In this document: positions 1-9,164 of the stretch, in pieces
How positions within the stretch are numbered: position 1 is the first letter of the stretch
Layout of the letters: the number at the start of each line of letters is the position of its first letter
Assembly: GCF_018333235.1 (NCBI RefSeq)
Contig: NZ_BORP01000002.1
Location: 496,001-560,000 of the forward strand
Direction: 5' to 3'
Length of the DNA stretch: 64,000 nt
Origin: Ornithinibacillus bavariensis
Lineage (GTDB): Bacteria > Bacillota > Bacilli > Bacillales > Amphibacillaceae
Notes under the pieces: generated by a model
Databases searched by the model: none
Seen by the model: the letters and a program-made list of their open reading frames with translations, nothing else
Told to the model about the DNA's origin: nothing
Made by a program: the position numbers and the translations under genes

Positions 1-21
1 TCCAGAATAGCTGCCATTCCT

Positions 22-1047
22 CTAGAGCCAAATAAAAACGAGAAGTGCAACCGTTAGAGGAGGACCAATCAGGTAAAGAATACTATACAGTCGTACGACT
101 AGGCTTTCACCTGAAAAGATTTCGGTATTTTCTTTTTGTTTAAGAAACGGAAACCATTTGCTTAAGTAATCTTTACTATTTTCCATGAGGCTATAGCAAC
201 TAGTCATATTTTCGAAAACATAGTATAAATCTGTTTTCATATAAATACAGCATTGGTAAACCGTTTTTATACAAATATCAAAGATGATAATTGTAAGTAT
301 ACTAGTCCAAAAGGTACCGCTTCCATTTAAGAAGATAGAGAGTAGTAAGGTGGTGCTTAAAATCACTTGTTCAAATGCCATACCACCTAGATAAAGTGTA
401 TTTCGTTTACGAGGTGGTAATTTCCAAGCGGAAGTTAAGTCTGTTTCCAGGACAATAAAAATTAGTCTATGTCCCACAGATAGTTTTGTTGGTAAATCGT
501 AAGAACGGATTGCTAAAATATGGCCAAGTTCGTGTATCATAAGAAGTAAAAAGGATATGGCCGCATAAATAAGGACACTAAGAACAATAGAATCAACTAA
601 AAAGATATCACGATAATGTGGAATAAATTCTGGATGAAAGATAATTAATGTAATATTCATGATGAAAAAAGCGAAATACAGTATAGTCGATATCTTATTA
701 AAAAAAAGTTTTCCAAGCTTGGGTGAAATCCACTGCATCCCTTTTATTGAAGGTGCTTTCTTCACAACCGAAGTAGCTTGTCCATCTACTGTTTTAACTA
801 GTCCAAATTCCATTAATTGATAGGCAAAATCAATAACTTCCACTTCTTCAGAAGAATATACTTGTAATAATTGATACTCCACCTCGCTAAGCTTTTTTCC
901 TTGGTTGATTAGCTCGATTGCATCAATGCAAATCTGTGGCATCTCAAAAAACTCTCCAGTAGCTTCATCTTCAATAATGAAGTTCTTTTTATCTGGGTGT
1001 ATTTTTAGTGGATATAAAGTAAGCTTAGACTCTGCATTTAGTTTCAT
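22..1047 (-). CDS. PqqD-domain/M50-like membrane zinc metalloprotease (peptide maturation type)
   Basis: Probable intramembrane metalloprotease that processes or exports a small peptide. The first ~80 residues resemble a PqqD/RRE fold (FEMPQICIDAIELI, then a helix ending LMEFGLVKTVDG), the domain that binds leader peptides in RiPP systems. Several membrane segments follow. One carries HELGH, the M50 zinc motif, then a basic loop (PPRKRNTLYLGG) in place of a canonical DG third-ligand motif, as in peptide-processing M50 relatives. I chose the ATG at 1047; an in-frame GTG at 1062 is also possible, and neither has a strong RBS, which suggests coupling to the 22-codon gene just upstream. The ORF ends at TAG 22-24. 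Partners such as a radical SAM enzyme or ABC transporter may lie beyond the left edge. The family is fairly sure; the substrate is inferred. Confidence 0.75.
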   Translation of the reverse strand: MKLNAESKLTLYPLKIHPDKKNFIIEDEATGEFFEMPQICIDAIELINQGKKLSEVEYQLLQVYSSEEVEVIDFAYQLMEFGLVKTVDGQATSVVKKAPSIKGMQWISPKLGKLFFNKISTILYFAFFIMNITLIIFHPEFIPHYRDIFLVDSIVLSVLIYAAISFLLLMIHELGHILAIRSYDLPTKLSVGHRLIFIVLETDLTSAWKLPPRKRNTLYLGGMAFEQVILSTTLLLSIFLNGSGTFWTSILTIIIFDICIKTVYQCCIYMKTDLYYVFENMTSCYSLMENSKDYLSKWFPFLKQKENTEIFSGESLVVRLYSILYLIGPPLTVALLVFIWL

Positions 1048-1089
1048 GATTGGCACCACCACTTCTCTCTATGTTCATAGAATGCTAGA

Positions 1090-1158
1090 TTAGTTTAGTG
1101 GGAAAAAGATGCACCACCAGCAAGTTGCTTTAACTTTTTTTAGCTTACGGACTTTCAT
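1090..1158 (-). CDS. 22-residue CWWC peptide, candidate RiPP or signalling peptide precursor
   Basis: A very short ORF with an excellent ribosome binding site: AGGAGGTG ends 7 nt before the ATG. The product starts with a strongly basic stretch (MKVRKLKKVKAT) and ends with CWWCIFFPLN and a TAA stop. Two Cys flanking two Trp, followed by an Ile-Phe-Phe-Pro tail, looks like a modified core peptide. It lies 42 nt upstream of, and on the same strand as, the PqqD-domain/M50-like protease, the arrangement expected of a precursor and its maturation enzyme. I recognise no family. A membrane-active micropeptide is the main alternative. Confidence 0.6.
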   Translation of the reverse strand: MKVRKLKKVKATCWWCIFFPLN

Positions 1159-1249
1159 TTTTATACACCTCCTTTCAAATTTCCTATAGAAAAAGGAAAG
1201 CGAATGCCTTCCCACTTTTTTAATGCATTTCCCCTTTGGAAATGCGAAG

Positions 1250-2425
1250 TTATTTTGTTTGCTCATGGTGTTGTTTATAATGTATTTCTTCCCAAGTGGG
1301 ATATACTTGGATAAATATGTCGACTAGTTCAGGATCAAATTGAGTACCTTTTCCTTCTAAAATACGATTATACGCTACTTCATTTGTAAGTGCATCTCGA
1401 TATGCCCTTGATGAGGTCATAGCATCAAAAGCATCTGCTATGGATGTAATTCTAGCAAGAAAAGGGATTTCTTTTTCCTTTAATCCATTTGGATAGCCTT
1501 TCCCATCCCAGCGTTCATGATGGTGTAAGATCACACCGAGGTTATTCGAGATTTCAACCACATCCTCTACAGCCTTAGCGCCAATCACGGGATGTTGTTT
1601 TATTAAATCAAATTCTTCTTTTGTAAGCTTCCCTGGCTTTGTTAGAATGGCATCTGGAATACGAATTTTTCCAACATCATGTAATAGGCAAGCAAAATAA
1701 TAGTATCGAAGTTCTTCTTTATTTAAGCTGCCAGTAGCTTTTGCTAGAGAAAGTGCATATTCTGCCACCCGTTCACTATGCCCACGAGTGTATGGGTCCT
1801 TCATTTCAAGCGTTTGAATTATTGCTTTCACTATACCTTCTAGTCGGTTATCATATTCTTGTTTTACTGCCTCTAAATAACTCATAAAACGATGAAGAAT
1901 GATATAAGAGATTATAGATAAGATAATAACAATTAACAATGGAAGGATTACAATAGAATCCCGGATCACACTACCGATAATTATGTATTTTAATAGGACT
2001 CCACCAGAAACTAAGTAAAAATAAGTTTTGTTAACAAAAATAGGACAAAACAAAACCATTACAATTTCTACTAGATTTCCACTGCTATATGGAACATCCT
2101 TACCTTCATAAACCCAAATATCTCTTGCTATATTCAGAACGATATAGCATATAAAGTAAATATACTTAATCGATTTGGGATTATTTGTTTTTATTAGATA
2201 GAAAGAAAATGGTAATAGTGCAATCATGATAATATATAATACATAATCAAATGGTTTTGTAATAATCATCATTGGAGCATTCCATGGCGTGTTTGGAAGT
2301 AAAAAATTATAAAATATATCATAAACAAAGAATACAATATAAAATAGCCATAAAAACCAAATTGTTGCTCGCTTCTCTTCTTGAATTAATGAAAGATGAA
2401 GTGATTGTTTCATCATTATCTTCAT
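1250..2425 (-). CDS. Membrane-bound HD-GYP domain phosphodiesterase (probable c-di-GMP hydrolase)
   Basis: Residues ~20-185 form about six hydrophobic segments of no recognised sensor family. The C-terminal half is a complete HD-GYP domain: HSERVAEYAL, the metal-binding HD in LLHDVGKIRIPDAIL, KQHPVIGA, HHHERWDGKGYPNG with the GYP signature, and ADAFDAMTSSRAYRDAL. HD-GYP proteins of this form hydrolyse c-di-GMP to pGpG or GMP, so it would oppose the GGDEF protein at 15859. The ATG at 2425 has only a weak upstream AGG. ATGs 9 and 12 nt further in sit behind AGGAATGAAG and may be the true start. It is monocistronic; the 51-bp repeat array lies upstream of its promoter region. Confidence 0.85.
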   Translation of the reverse strand: MKIMMKQSLHLSLIQEEKRATIWFLWLFYIVFFVYDIFYNFLLPNTPWNAPMMIITKPFDYVLYIIMIALLPFSFYLIKTNNPKSIKYIYFICYIVLNIARDIWVYEGKDVPYSSGNLVEIVMVLFCPIFVNKTYFYLVSGGVLLKYIIIGSVIRDSIVILPLLIVIILSIISYIILHRFMSYLEAVKQEYDNRLEGIVKAIIQTLEMKDPYTRGHSERVAEYALSLAKATGSLNKEELRYYYFACLLHDVGKIRIPDAILTKPGKLTKEEFDLIKQHPVIGAKAVEDVVEISNNLGVILHHHERWDGKGYPNGLKEKEIPFLARITSIADAFDAMTSSRAYRDALTNEVAYNRILEGKGTQFDPELVDIFIQVYPTWEEIHYKQHHEQTK

Positions 2426-2716
2426 TCCTGTCTTTAGCTCTTATATATGAGTTTATAATCCAATTGTTATTTCATCCACTAAGAAGTAGTTTTATCACAG
2501 TTAACTAGCAGTTAAAACTCACCGAATGAAGTTTCACTTTAGGGCAATAATTTTGCATTCTATCGCGAATAATCACGATTCCAATTATAATGCTTTTCAA
2601 TATAAGTGTAAAGATGACAGAAAAATGCAATTGTTATAGTGTGATATACAAGAGGCAAGATTTCTATGGAAAAACTTTATCCTTGCTAATCGCTTTCTAT
2701 GGCAGAATCGACTTTT

Positions 2717-3280
2717 GGTAGGTAATGCCTGTTTTGGCTACCGTTTCCCGTGGTTGTCTCGAATTTCGGTAACCAATAGTCGTTTTGCAGCCCCGTTTCT
2801 TATGGTTGTCCCGAAATTTGGTAACCAATAGTTATTTTGCAATCCGTTTTTCATGGTTGCCCCGAAATTTGGTAACCAATAGCAGCTTTGCAGCCCGTTT
2901 TTCATGGTTGTCTCGAATTTTGGTAACCAATAGCAGCTTTGCAACCCGTTTTTCATGACTGCCCCGAATTTTGGTAACCAATAGCAGTTTTACAACCCGT
3001 TTTTCATGACTGCCCCGAATTTTGGTAACCAATAGCAGTTTTACAACCCGTTTTTCATGACTGGCCCGAAATTCGGTAACCAATAGCAGCTTAGCAACCC
3101 GTTTTTCATGACTGCTCCGAATTTCGGTAACCAATAGTCGTTATACCTACCGTATCCCATAACCACACCCAAATTTCGGTAGCTAATATCTGTCTTACCT
3201 ACTATTCCCTATGGCTGTACTGATTTTTGGTAGTCGGTTGCTTTCTTTCCTACTATACAAGTGGGTTGGCGGTGATTGTA
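2717..3280. repeat. 51-bp tandem repeat array (minisatellite), about 10-11 units
   Basis: The core GGTAACCAATAG or a variant recurs at 2768, 2820, 2871, 2922, 2973, 3024, 3075 and 3126, with degenerate copies at 2717, 3178 and 3229. Spacing is 51 bp, twice 52. A unit runs GGTAACCAATAGCAG, TTTGCAACCCG, TTTTTCATGACTGC, CCCGAATTTT. Central units are almost identical and outer units decay on both sides. As 51 = 17 x 3, two minus-strand frames stay open and give 17-residue repeats (frame A with YWLPNFG, frame B with LLLVTK). The 52-bp units break the frame and no RBS is visible, so coding is unlikely. It lies between the HD-GYP gene and mtlA. Confidence 0.9.
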
Positions 3281-3483
3281 TCATTAAATAATCACACTAA
3301 TCAGCATTAGACATATTCTCCTCATTACTATAACTATCCGAATGTGGATTCCTCTAAACCAGAATCTATCAATATTGGCTTGAGACTTCGAGAATTCCAT
3401 GATGTTAACCAATATGTTTTTTGGAGTGAGCCAGGACCTGAAAATAGTAGTATGATTTGCTCATAAAATTCTCCCTATTTAAA

Positions 3484-3509
3484 TTTTGTCAGGAAGAGGA
3501 GTGACAAAA
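3484..3509. promoter_or_regulatory. Perfect inverted repeat upstream of mtlA, candidate MtlR operator
   Basis: TTTTGTCA (3484-3491) and TGACAAAA (3502-3509) form a perfect 8-bp inverted repeat with a 10-bp spacer, about 100 bp before mtlA. MtlR sites described in Bacillaceae have TTGNCACA-N4-TGTGNCAA architecture. The TTGTCA/TGACAA ends match, but the inner bases and the spacing (22 against 20 bp) do not match exactly. MtlR is encoded in this operon, so it is the obvious candidate binder. Confidence 0.45.
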
Positions 3510-3605
3510 ACATATTTAGATTTGGTTGTTTGGTAAGATGAAAGCGCTGTATCATTAAATGTGTAAGGATTTATCTAATTATAATCAAAAATAGGGGTGA
3601 TTACG

Positions 3606-5033
3606 ATGACGGAACAAAAAGGCTTCCGTGCCAAGGTCCAGCGTTTTGGTAGCCATTTAAGCGGTATGATTATGCCAAATATTGGTGCTTTTATTGCTTG
3701 GGGACTTATAACAGCATTATTTATTCCAGATGGATACTTTCCAAATGAAGACCTAGCAGCACTAGTAGATCCAATGATTAAGTACTTATTACCTTTACTA
3801 ATAGGTTTTACTGGTGGACGTATGGTTTATGATTTCCGTGGTGGAGTAGTAGGTGCTATTGCGACCATGGGTGTTATTGTTGGTGCAGATGTACCAATGT
3901 TTTTAGGTGCGATGATGATGGGACCACTCGCTGGTTGGATCATGAAGAAAATCGACAGCGTGTTCCAGGATAAAATTCGTTCCGGATTTGAGATGCTATA
4001 TAACAACTTTTCTGCCGGTATACTAGGAGCAATACTTGCTGGAATTGCGGTGAAGGCTATTGGACCAGTAGTTGCAGGTCTTAATAAGGTTCTAGCTACT
4101 GGGGTTGACTTTATTATTGAGGCAGGTTTATTACCACTTGCCAACATTATTATCGAGCCAGCAAAGGTATTATTCTTAAATAATGCAATTAACCACGGTA
4201 TTTTAAGTCCAATTGGTGTGGAGCAAGCAAATGAAAGTGGGAAATCTATTTTATTCCTCTTGGAAGCAAATCCTGGAGTTGGACTTGGAATTTTATTAGC
4301 ATTTGTTGTTTTTGGCAAAGGTGCAGCTAAGAGTTCTGCATCAGGTGCTGCAGCAATACAGTTTTTAGGTGGGATTCATGAGATTTATTTCCCATATATT
4401 TTAATGAAACCAATGCTATTAGTGGCAGCCATTGCCGGTGGTATTAGTGGGGTCTTTACACTTACACTTTTTGATGCAGGGTTACGTGCTCCAGCCTCCC
4501 CAGGAAGTATCTTTGCAGTATTGGCGATGACAGCTCAGGATAGCTACATTGGTGTTGTTCTTGCAGTAGTTGTATCTGCAGCAGTTTCCTTTGCGGTTGC
4601 TTCTGTAATCTTAAAAACGGATAAATCGAAAACGAATGATTTATCGGATGCTACAAAGAAGATGGAAGATATGAAAGGAAAGAAAAGCTCTGTTGCAGAT
4701 GTATTGAAGCAAAGTAACGAAGAGGCAGCAGAAGAGCTAGCAGCAGTTGTTCAAGAAGAGGTTAAAAAGATTATTTTTGCGTGTGATGCAGGTATGGGTT
4801 CTAGCGCCATGGGTGCTTCTCTACTGAAGAAGAAGTTTAAGGATGCTAATATTGATATTCTTGTAACAAATAGTGCAATCAATGAGCTACCTAGTGATGC
4901 TGATATCGTCATCACACAAAAGGAATTAACAGAACGAGCAAAGGCAAAACTGCCAAATGCACAGCATATTTCTGTTGAGAACTTCTTGAATAGTCCAAAA
5001 TATGAGGAGCTTATTCAACGATTTTCTAAATAA
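3606..5033 (+). CDS. mtlA: PTS mannitol transporter subunit IICB
   Basis: Transports mannitol across the membrane and phosphorylates it to mannitol 1-phosphate. The N-terminal ~340 residues are the IIC channel (SGMIMPNIGAFIAWG, GGIHEIYFPYILMKP). After a charged linker, the IIB domain carries the phosphocysteine loop FACDAGMGSSAMGAS near residue 395. The EIIA domain is separate, encoded by mtlF two genes downstream. The start is the ATG at 3606, 7 nt after AGGGGTG; the in-frame GTG at 3597 lies inside that RBS. First gene of mtlA-mtlR-mtlF-mtlD, the order known from Geobacillus. Expression is expected to depend on mannitol through MtlR. Confidence 0.96.
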   Translation: MTEQKGFRAKVQRFGSHLSGMIMPNIGAFIAWGLITALFIPDGYFPNEDLAALVDPMIKYLLPLLIGFTGGRMVYDFRGGVVGAIATMGVIVGADVPMFLGAMMMGPLAGWIMKKIDSVFQDKIRSGFEMLYNNFSAGILGAILAGIAVKAIGPVVAGLNKVLATGVDFIIEAGLLPLANIIIEPAKVLFLNNAINHGILSPIGVEQANESGKSILFLLEANPGVGLGILLAFVVFGKGAAKSSASGAAAIQFLGGIHEIYFPYILMKPMLLVAAIAGGISGVFTLTLFDAGLRAPASPGSIFAVLAMTAQDSYIGVVLAVVVSAAVSFAVASVILKTDKSKTNDLSDATKKMEDMKGKKSSVADVLKQSNEEAAEELAAVVQEEVKKIIFACDAGMGSSAMGASLLKKKFKDANIDILVTNSAINELPSDADIVITQKELTERAKAKLPNAQHISVENFLNSPKYEELIQRFSK

Positions 5034-5065
5034 ACATTCATGAAACAGGAAAGGGGGTAAGCAGT

Positions 5066-7168
5066 TTGTATCTGACGAGTAGAGAAAGAAAAATAATAGA
5101 ATTTTTGGCTCAAGAACAAGGAGTTGTTTCGGTAAAGGAAATTGCAACTGTTTTAGATGTTAGTGAGCGAACAATCCATCGTGACCTAAAAAATATTGTC
5201 GAGGTTTTATCGGATTATCAACTTGAAATCTCGAAGAAATCTGGAGCAGGTATTAAGCTTTCCGGGTCAATTGAAGCAAAGCATAAACTACTGAAAGCGA
5301 TTGCTGGTTTACCGTTGATAGAATTCACGCCAGAAGAGCGAAGAGCTATCATTTTATCTACACTTCTCGAAGCAAAAGAACCGATCAAACTGTTTACCCT
5401 TGCAAATGAATTGTTTGTTACCATTGCAACAATTAGTCATGACTTGGACCAAATAGAGTTAGAGCTTAAGGAATATAATCTAGAGCTAATTCGTAAACGT
5501 GGGTATGGTGTAGAAATTATTGGTGAAGAGATTAAGAAACGTGCAGTTTTAAGTCAAATCATTACCAAATACGTTGAACCATTTACAATCGTTTCTTTAG
5601 GAAATAAAACCGAAGCTTCCAATAGAAATACGCCCTCGGAATATATTTCGGCTCGCTTACTTGAGTCCATTGACATGAAAAACATTCTAGTCATTCAGTC
5701 TGTAGTGGAAAAGGCAATCAAGAAGCTTCCACATGAGCTTGCAGACAATTCCTATATTGGCCTGGTCGTGCATCTAGCACTAGCAATAGAAAGACTACAA
5801 AAGGGTGAACAAATTACGTTCGGATCCGATTATTTACAGCAAATTGTACAAACGAAAGAGTATGCGATTGCAAAACGGATTATCCAAGACTTAAAGCTGA
5901 CATTATCAATGAATATTCCAGAAGATGAAATTGGCTATATCACGATGCACTTGATGGGTGCAAAGCTGCAGCTTAATCAAGATTTTTTTATTGAAGATTC
6001 CAGTATGGATATTGCAATAAAAGCAGCAGAATTAATTCAATATATCGAAGTACAGTTGGAGCTGAGCTTAAGTGAGAATACGTCCCTGTTAAAGGACTTA
6101 GTTGCCCATTTAAAGCCAGCTATTTATCGATTAAAGCAAGGTATGCCAATAAAAAACCCCTTATTAGATGTAATAAAAAGGGATTATCAGGAATTGTTTT
6201 GGTTAATAGAGCAAGGGGTGAAGGATACCTTTTCTGAATTGGTTTTTCCAAAGGCCGAAATAGGATATCTTGTCCTGCATTTTGCTGCAGCCTTATTAGA
6301 TAAGAGCGATACACCAATTCGTTCACTAGTCATTTGTTCGAGTGGAATAGGTACTGCAAAGATGTTGGCAACGAAGCTATTACAAAAGGTACCTGAGATA
6401 AAGCAGGTGGATCATAAATCCTTATTTGACATAGATGAGCTGAACCTAGAGGAATACGACCTTATCATTTCTACTATTCCATTAATGGATATTGGTCGTG
6501 ATTATATAGTTGCCTCGCCAATGCTTACGGAAAGAGAAATTCAGCAAATCCAGAAAACAATTCGAACAAGGAAAATTCAATCCAGTAAACCAAAGGACTA
6601 CCCTTTAACTAAAACAAGTAATAGGGCTGGACAATATAATTTTATTCACCAACTAAAAGCTACACAGATATATTCGAATATGATTATAGCGCTATTAGAA
6701 GACTTTCAGGTTCAGAGAATTGAAGAAAACCTCCATATGGAGGGAGTATTACTGAATATTTGCAAGCAGCTGGAAGGGTTACATATTGTACAGCATGCTT
6801 CTAGTGTCCATCGTCAATTACTAAAACGTGAAGAAATTGGTGGTTTAGGTATCCCGGGAACAACCTTGGCACTGTATCATGCAAGATCGAAGGAAGTGCT
6901 AAGGCCATGCTTTCATGTTTATCCTTTAAAACAATCGAAACGTATTAAAGGAATGGATGGGGAGCAAGTAGTAGTGAATACCGTTCTATTGATGCTTGCA
7001 CCAGAGAATACAAGTAATGAAGTGTTAGAGATACTGAGTTTTATAAGTAATTTAATTATTCAAAGGGACGAGAATTCCCGTCTGTTTGAATCAGGAAATG
7101 AAGAGAAAATCAGAGAATTTCTAATTGAACAGTTTCAGAAGTTTTTCAAGGAAAAAAATCTATTGTAG
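5066..7168 (+). CDS. mtlR: Mannitol operon transcriptional activator, PRD-containing
   Basis: DeoR/BglG-hybrid activator of mannitol genes. It starts with a helix-turn-helix (TSRERKIIEFLAQEQG...VSERTIHRDLKNI) and a second Mga-like HTH (residues ~85-155). Two PTS regulation domains carry the regulatory histidines (GLVVHLALAIERL, GYITMHLMGAKL). A GatB-like EIIB segment with VICSSGIGTAKML and a C-terminal EIIA-like domain (HASSVHRQLLKREEIGG) follow. PTS phosphorylation of these modules sets activity according to mannitol and HPr status. Its 700 residues are normal for the family. The start is TTG at 5066 behind AAAGGGGG. It sits inside its own target operon. Confidence 0.94.
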   Translation: MYLTSRERKIIEFLAQEQGVVSVKEIATVLDVSERTIHRDLKNIVEVLSDYQLEISKKSGAGIKLSGSIEAKHKLLKAIAGLPLIEFTPEERRAIILSTLLEAKEPIKLFTLANELFVTIATISHDLDQIELELKEYNLELIRKRGYGVEIIGEEIKKRAVLSQIITKYVEPFTIVSLGNKTEASNRNTPSEYISARLLESIDMKNILVIQSVVEKAIKKLPHELADNSYIGLVVHLALAIERLQKGEQITFGSDYLQQIVQTKEYAIAKRIIQDLKLTLSMNIPEDEIGYITMHLMGAKLQLNQDFFIEDSSMDIAIKAAELIQYIEVQLELSLSENTSLLKDLVAHLKPAIYRLKQGMPIKNPLLDVIKRDYQELFWLIEQGVKDTFSELVFPKAEIGYLVLHFAAALLDKSDTPIRSLVICSSGIGTAKMLATKLLQKVPEIKQVDHKSLFDIDELNLEEYDLIISTIPLMDIGRDYIVASPMLTEREIQQIQKTIRTRKIQSSKPKDYPLTKTSNRAGQYNFIHQLKATQIYSNMIIALLEDFQVQRIEENLHMEGVLLNICKQLEGLHIVQHASSVHRQLLKREEIGGLGIPGTTLALYHARSKEVLRPCFHVYPLKQSKRIKGMDGEQVVVNTVLLMLAPENTSNEVLEILSFISNLIIQRDENSRLFESGNEEKIREFLIEQFQKFFKEKNLL

Positions 7169-7182
7169 GGAGTGCATCATGA

Positions 7183-7620
7183 TTGGTTAAAGAAGTGCTG
7201 TCAAAGGAAAATATTCATTTAAATATGGAATTTAACAATAAAGAGAAAGCGATTCGCTATACTGGAGAGATTCTTTATAAAAATGGCCATGTACAAAAAA
7301 ACTACATTGAAAAAATGCTAGAACGGGAGAAACTATCCTCGACCTATTTAGGTAATCATGTAGCTATTCCTCATGGGACAGAAGATGCAAAATTGGAGAT
7401 TGTGGAAACAGGGATTTCGGTTGTAACTGTTCCGAACGGTGTTGATTTTGGAAACGGCAATATCGTCAAAATTTTGGTAGGTATTGCTGGCAAGGGTGAT
7501 GAACATTTAGAGGTGTTATCGAAAATAGCAATTGTTCTTTCGGAGGAATCCAATATTGAGAAAATCCTGACAGCACAAACCAAAAATGACATCTTACGAT
7601 TATTCCAAGAGGTGAATTAA
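7183..7620 (+). CDS. mtlF: PTS mannitol transporter subunit IIA
   Basis: Cytoplasmic phosphocarrier that passes phosphate from HPr to the IIB domain of MtlA. It has the EIIA-mtl/fru fold with active histidine in GNHVAIPHGTEDAK (about residue 64). The length of 145 residues is standard. TTG at 7183 is the only workable start behind TAGGGAGTG; the nearby ATG at 7179 runs into a stop at once. It ends directly before mtlD (TAAATG), so the two are translationally linked. Confidence 0.95.
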   Translation: MVKEVLSKENIHLNMEFNNKEKAIRYTGEILYKNGHVQKNYIEKMLEREKLSSTYLGNHVAIPHGTEDAKLEIVETGISVVTVPNGVDFGNGNIVKILVGIAGKGDEHLEVLSKIAIVLSEESNIEKILTAQTKNDILRLFQEVN

Positions 7621-8784
7621 ATGCTTGCAGTACATTTTGGAGCTGGAAATATTGGTAGGGGATTTATTGGTGCATTGCTTTATCAATCCAGCTTTCATAC
7701 GCTATTTGTAGATGTGAATGGGAAGGTAATTGATGAGATTAATCGTAAGCAAAAGTATGATGTTGTGTTAGCCGATGAAAAAAAAGAAGTACTTACGGTT
7801 CGAAATATTTCAGGTATTAATAGTATGATAGATTCTGAGAAGGTCGTTCAAGCAATTGTGAATGCAGATTTAATTACTACTGCAGTTGGCCCTAACGTAC
7901 TAGAATTAATTTCGGAACTTGTGGCAAGAGGACTTCAGGAAAGGTTGCACAAAAATCCAAAACCAATTAACGTCATTGCTTGTGAAAATATGGTCGGTGG
8001 TAGCGATATTTTGAAGGAGCATGTTTATAAGCATATTGCAGAAAAAGACCATGGAGAATTGAATAGTTTAGTAGGTTTTCCGAATGCAGCAGTGGATCGT
8101 ATTGTTCCAAATCAAATGAATCATGATCGATTAGAGGTCTTAGTTGAGCCATACTTTGAATGGGTAGTTGAAAAAACTGCTTTTAAAGGCAAGATACCAG
8201 AAATTACTGGAATTACTTATGTGGATGATTTAAAACCATATATTGAGCGGAAGCTTTTTACAGTGAATACTGGACATGCAGTTCCTGCATATATTGGTCA
8301 CTTGATGGGATATCACACCATTTATGAGGCTATGCAGGATAGGTCGGTATTAGAAATATTGGAAGGTGCGTTAGGCGAATCAGGTGAGGCAATCATTCAA
8401 ACATATGGGTTTAATAGGGCTGTCCATCAGGAGTACGTTTCAAAAATCATTAACCGTTTTAAAAATCCACATATATCAGATGATGTTGCAAGGGTTAGCC
8501 GGGGCCCTATTCGTAAGCTTGGTCCTAATGACCGGTTAATTCAACCTGCCAAAATGTACTGGGAAATAACCGGTAAAAGTCCAATAATGCTTGCAAAGGT
8601 AATAGCCGCAGCACTGATGTATTCACATGAAATGGATAGAGAGGCAGTTGAACTTCAACAACTGATAGAAAAGCAAGGGTATAGGCATGCGTTAGAAAGA
8701 ATTTCAGGTCTAAAATCAGACCATGCCTTGGTACCAATTATTATGAAAGAAATGGAAAATATAAATGCCTATACACGGGGCTAG
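7621..8784 (+). CDS. mtlD: Mannitol-1-phosphate 5-dehydrogenase
   Basis: Oxidises mannitol 1-phosphate to fructose 6-phosphate with NAD, feeding imported mannitol into glycolysis. The N-terminal Rossmann motif is MLAVHFGAGNIGRGFIG. Family signatures include CENMVGGSD, FPNAAVDRIVP and KLFTVNTGHAVPAYIGHLMG, which contains the catalytic lysine region. Its 387 residues are typical. The ATG abuts the mtlF stop, with AGAGGTG inside the end of mtlF as RBS. Last gene of the operon; no strong terminator follows at once. Confidence 0.96.
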   Translation: MLAVHFGAGNIGRGFIGALLYQSSFHTLFVDVNGKVIDEINRKQKYDVVLADEKKEVLTVRNISGINSMIDSEKVVQAIVNADLITTAVGPNVLELISELVARGLQERLHKNPKPINVIACENMVGGSDILKEHVYKHIAEKDHGELNSLVGFPNAAVDRIVPNQMNHDRLEVLVEPYFEWVVEKTAFKGKIPEITGITYVDDLKPYIERKLFTVNTGHAVPAYIGHLMGYHTIYEAMQDRSVLEILEGALGESGEAIIQTYGFNRAVHQEYVSKIINRFKNPHISDDVARVSRGPIRKLGPNDRLIQPAKMYWEITGKSPIMLAKVIAAALMYSHEMDREAVELQQLIEKQGYRHALERISGLKSDHALVPIIMKEMENINAYTRG

Positions 8785-9164
8785 GAGTATAGAATATTAA
8801 TTATTAATTCGGTGCAAAGAACGCACCAGAAATATATTACGTTCTTATTACCAGAGGCAACATCTGCTCCAAAACTATTAGACTTTGTACTACCCATGTG
8901 GTTGGTGAGCCTCCTTGTTCCTCCCTCCAAAGGGGTCTCACCGATGCCCTTTCTTCCGCTAAATCTTCTTATTTATCCTCCGAAAATACAGTGGATTATT
9001 GGTCATCTGAGTTAATTGTTTTTGTTTTGTCATAGCCTCATCTATATGTTTTATTTTGAAATATAATTGTAATCAAATATGTCATTGCTTTTTGAGTAGA
9101 ATGTTGTATGATTAGTTAGAGATTTTGAACTTCTAACGATAATGAAGACATAGGGTGAACACTT
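8785..9164. other. Intergenic region after mtlD, no gene supported
   Basis: 380 bp. A short hairpin GGTGC/GCACC lies at 8811-8827 with no T-run. A second, imperfect pairing around GGTGAGCC (8905) and GTCTCACC (8934) could end the mtl transcript. A 67-codon plus-strand frame here has no RBS or recognisable product and was not called. Confidence 0.4.

Noticed and set aside
2738-3134. Two overlapping minus-strand frames (72 and 100 codons) in the 51-bp repeats
   Set aside because: They arise because the unit length is a multiple of three; 52-bp units break the frame, there is no RBS, and the two frames encode unrelated peptides of the same DNA.
3538-3556. cre-like ATGAAAGCGCTGTATCAT before mtlA
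   Set aside because: The two half-sites fit TGAAAGCG and a following TATCA, but spacing is 2 bp longer than a standard 14-bp cre site. It may be chance.
8812-9015. 67-codon plus-strand frame after mtlD
   Set aside because: No RBS, proline/serine-rich atypical composition, and it covers the hairpin region.
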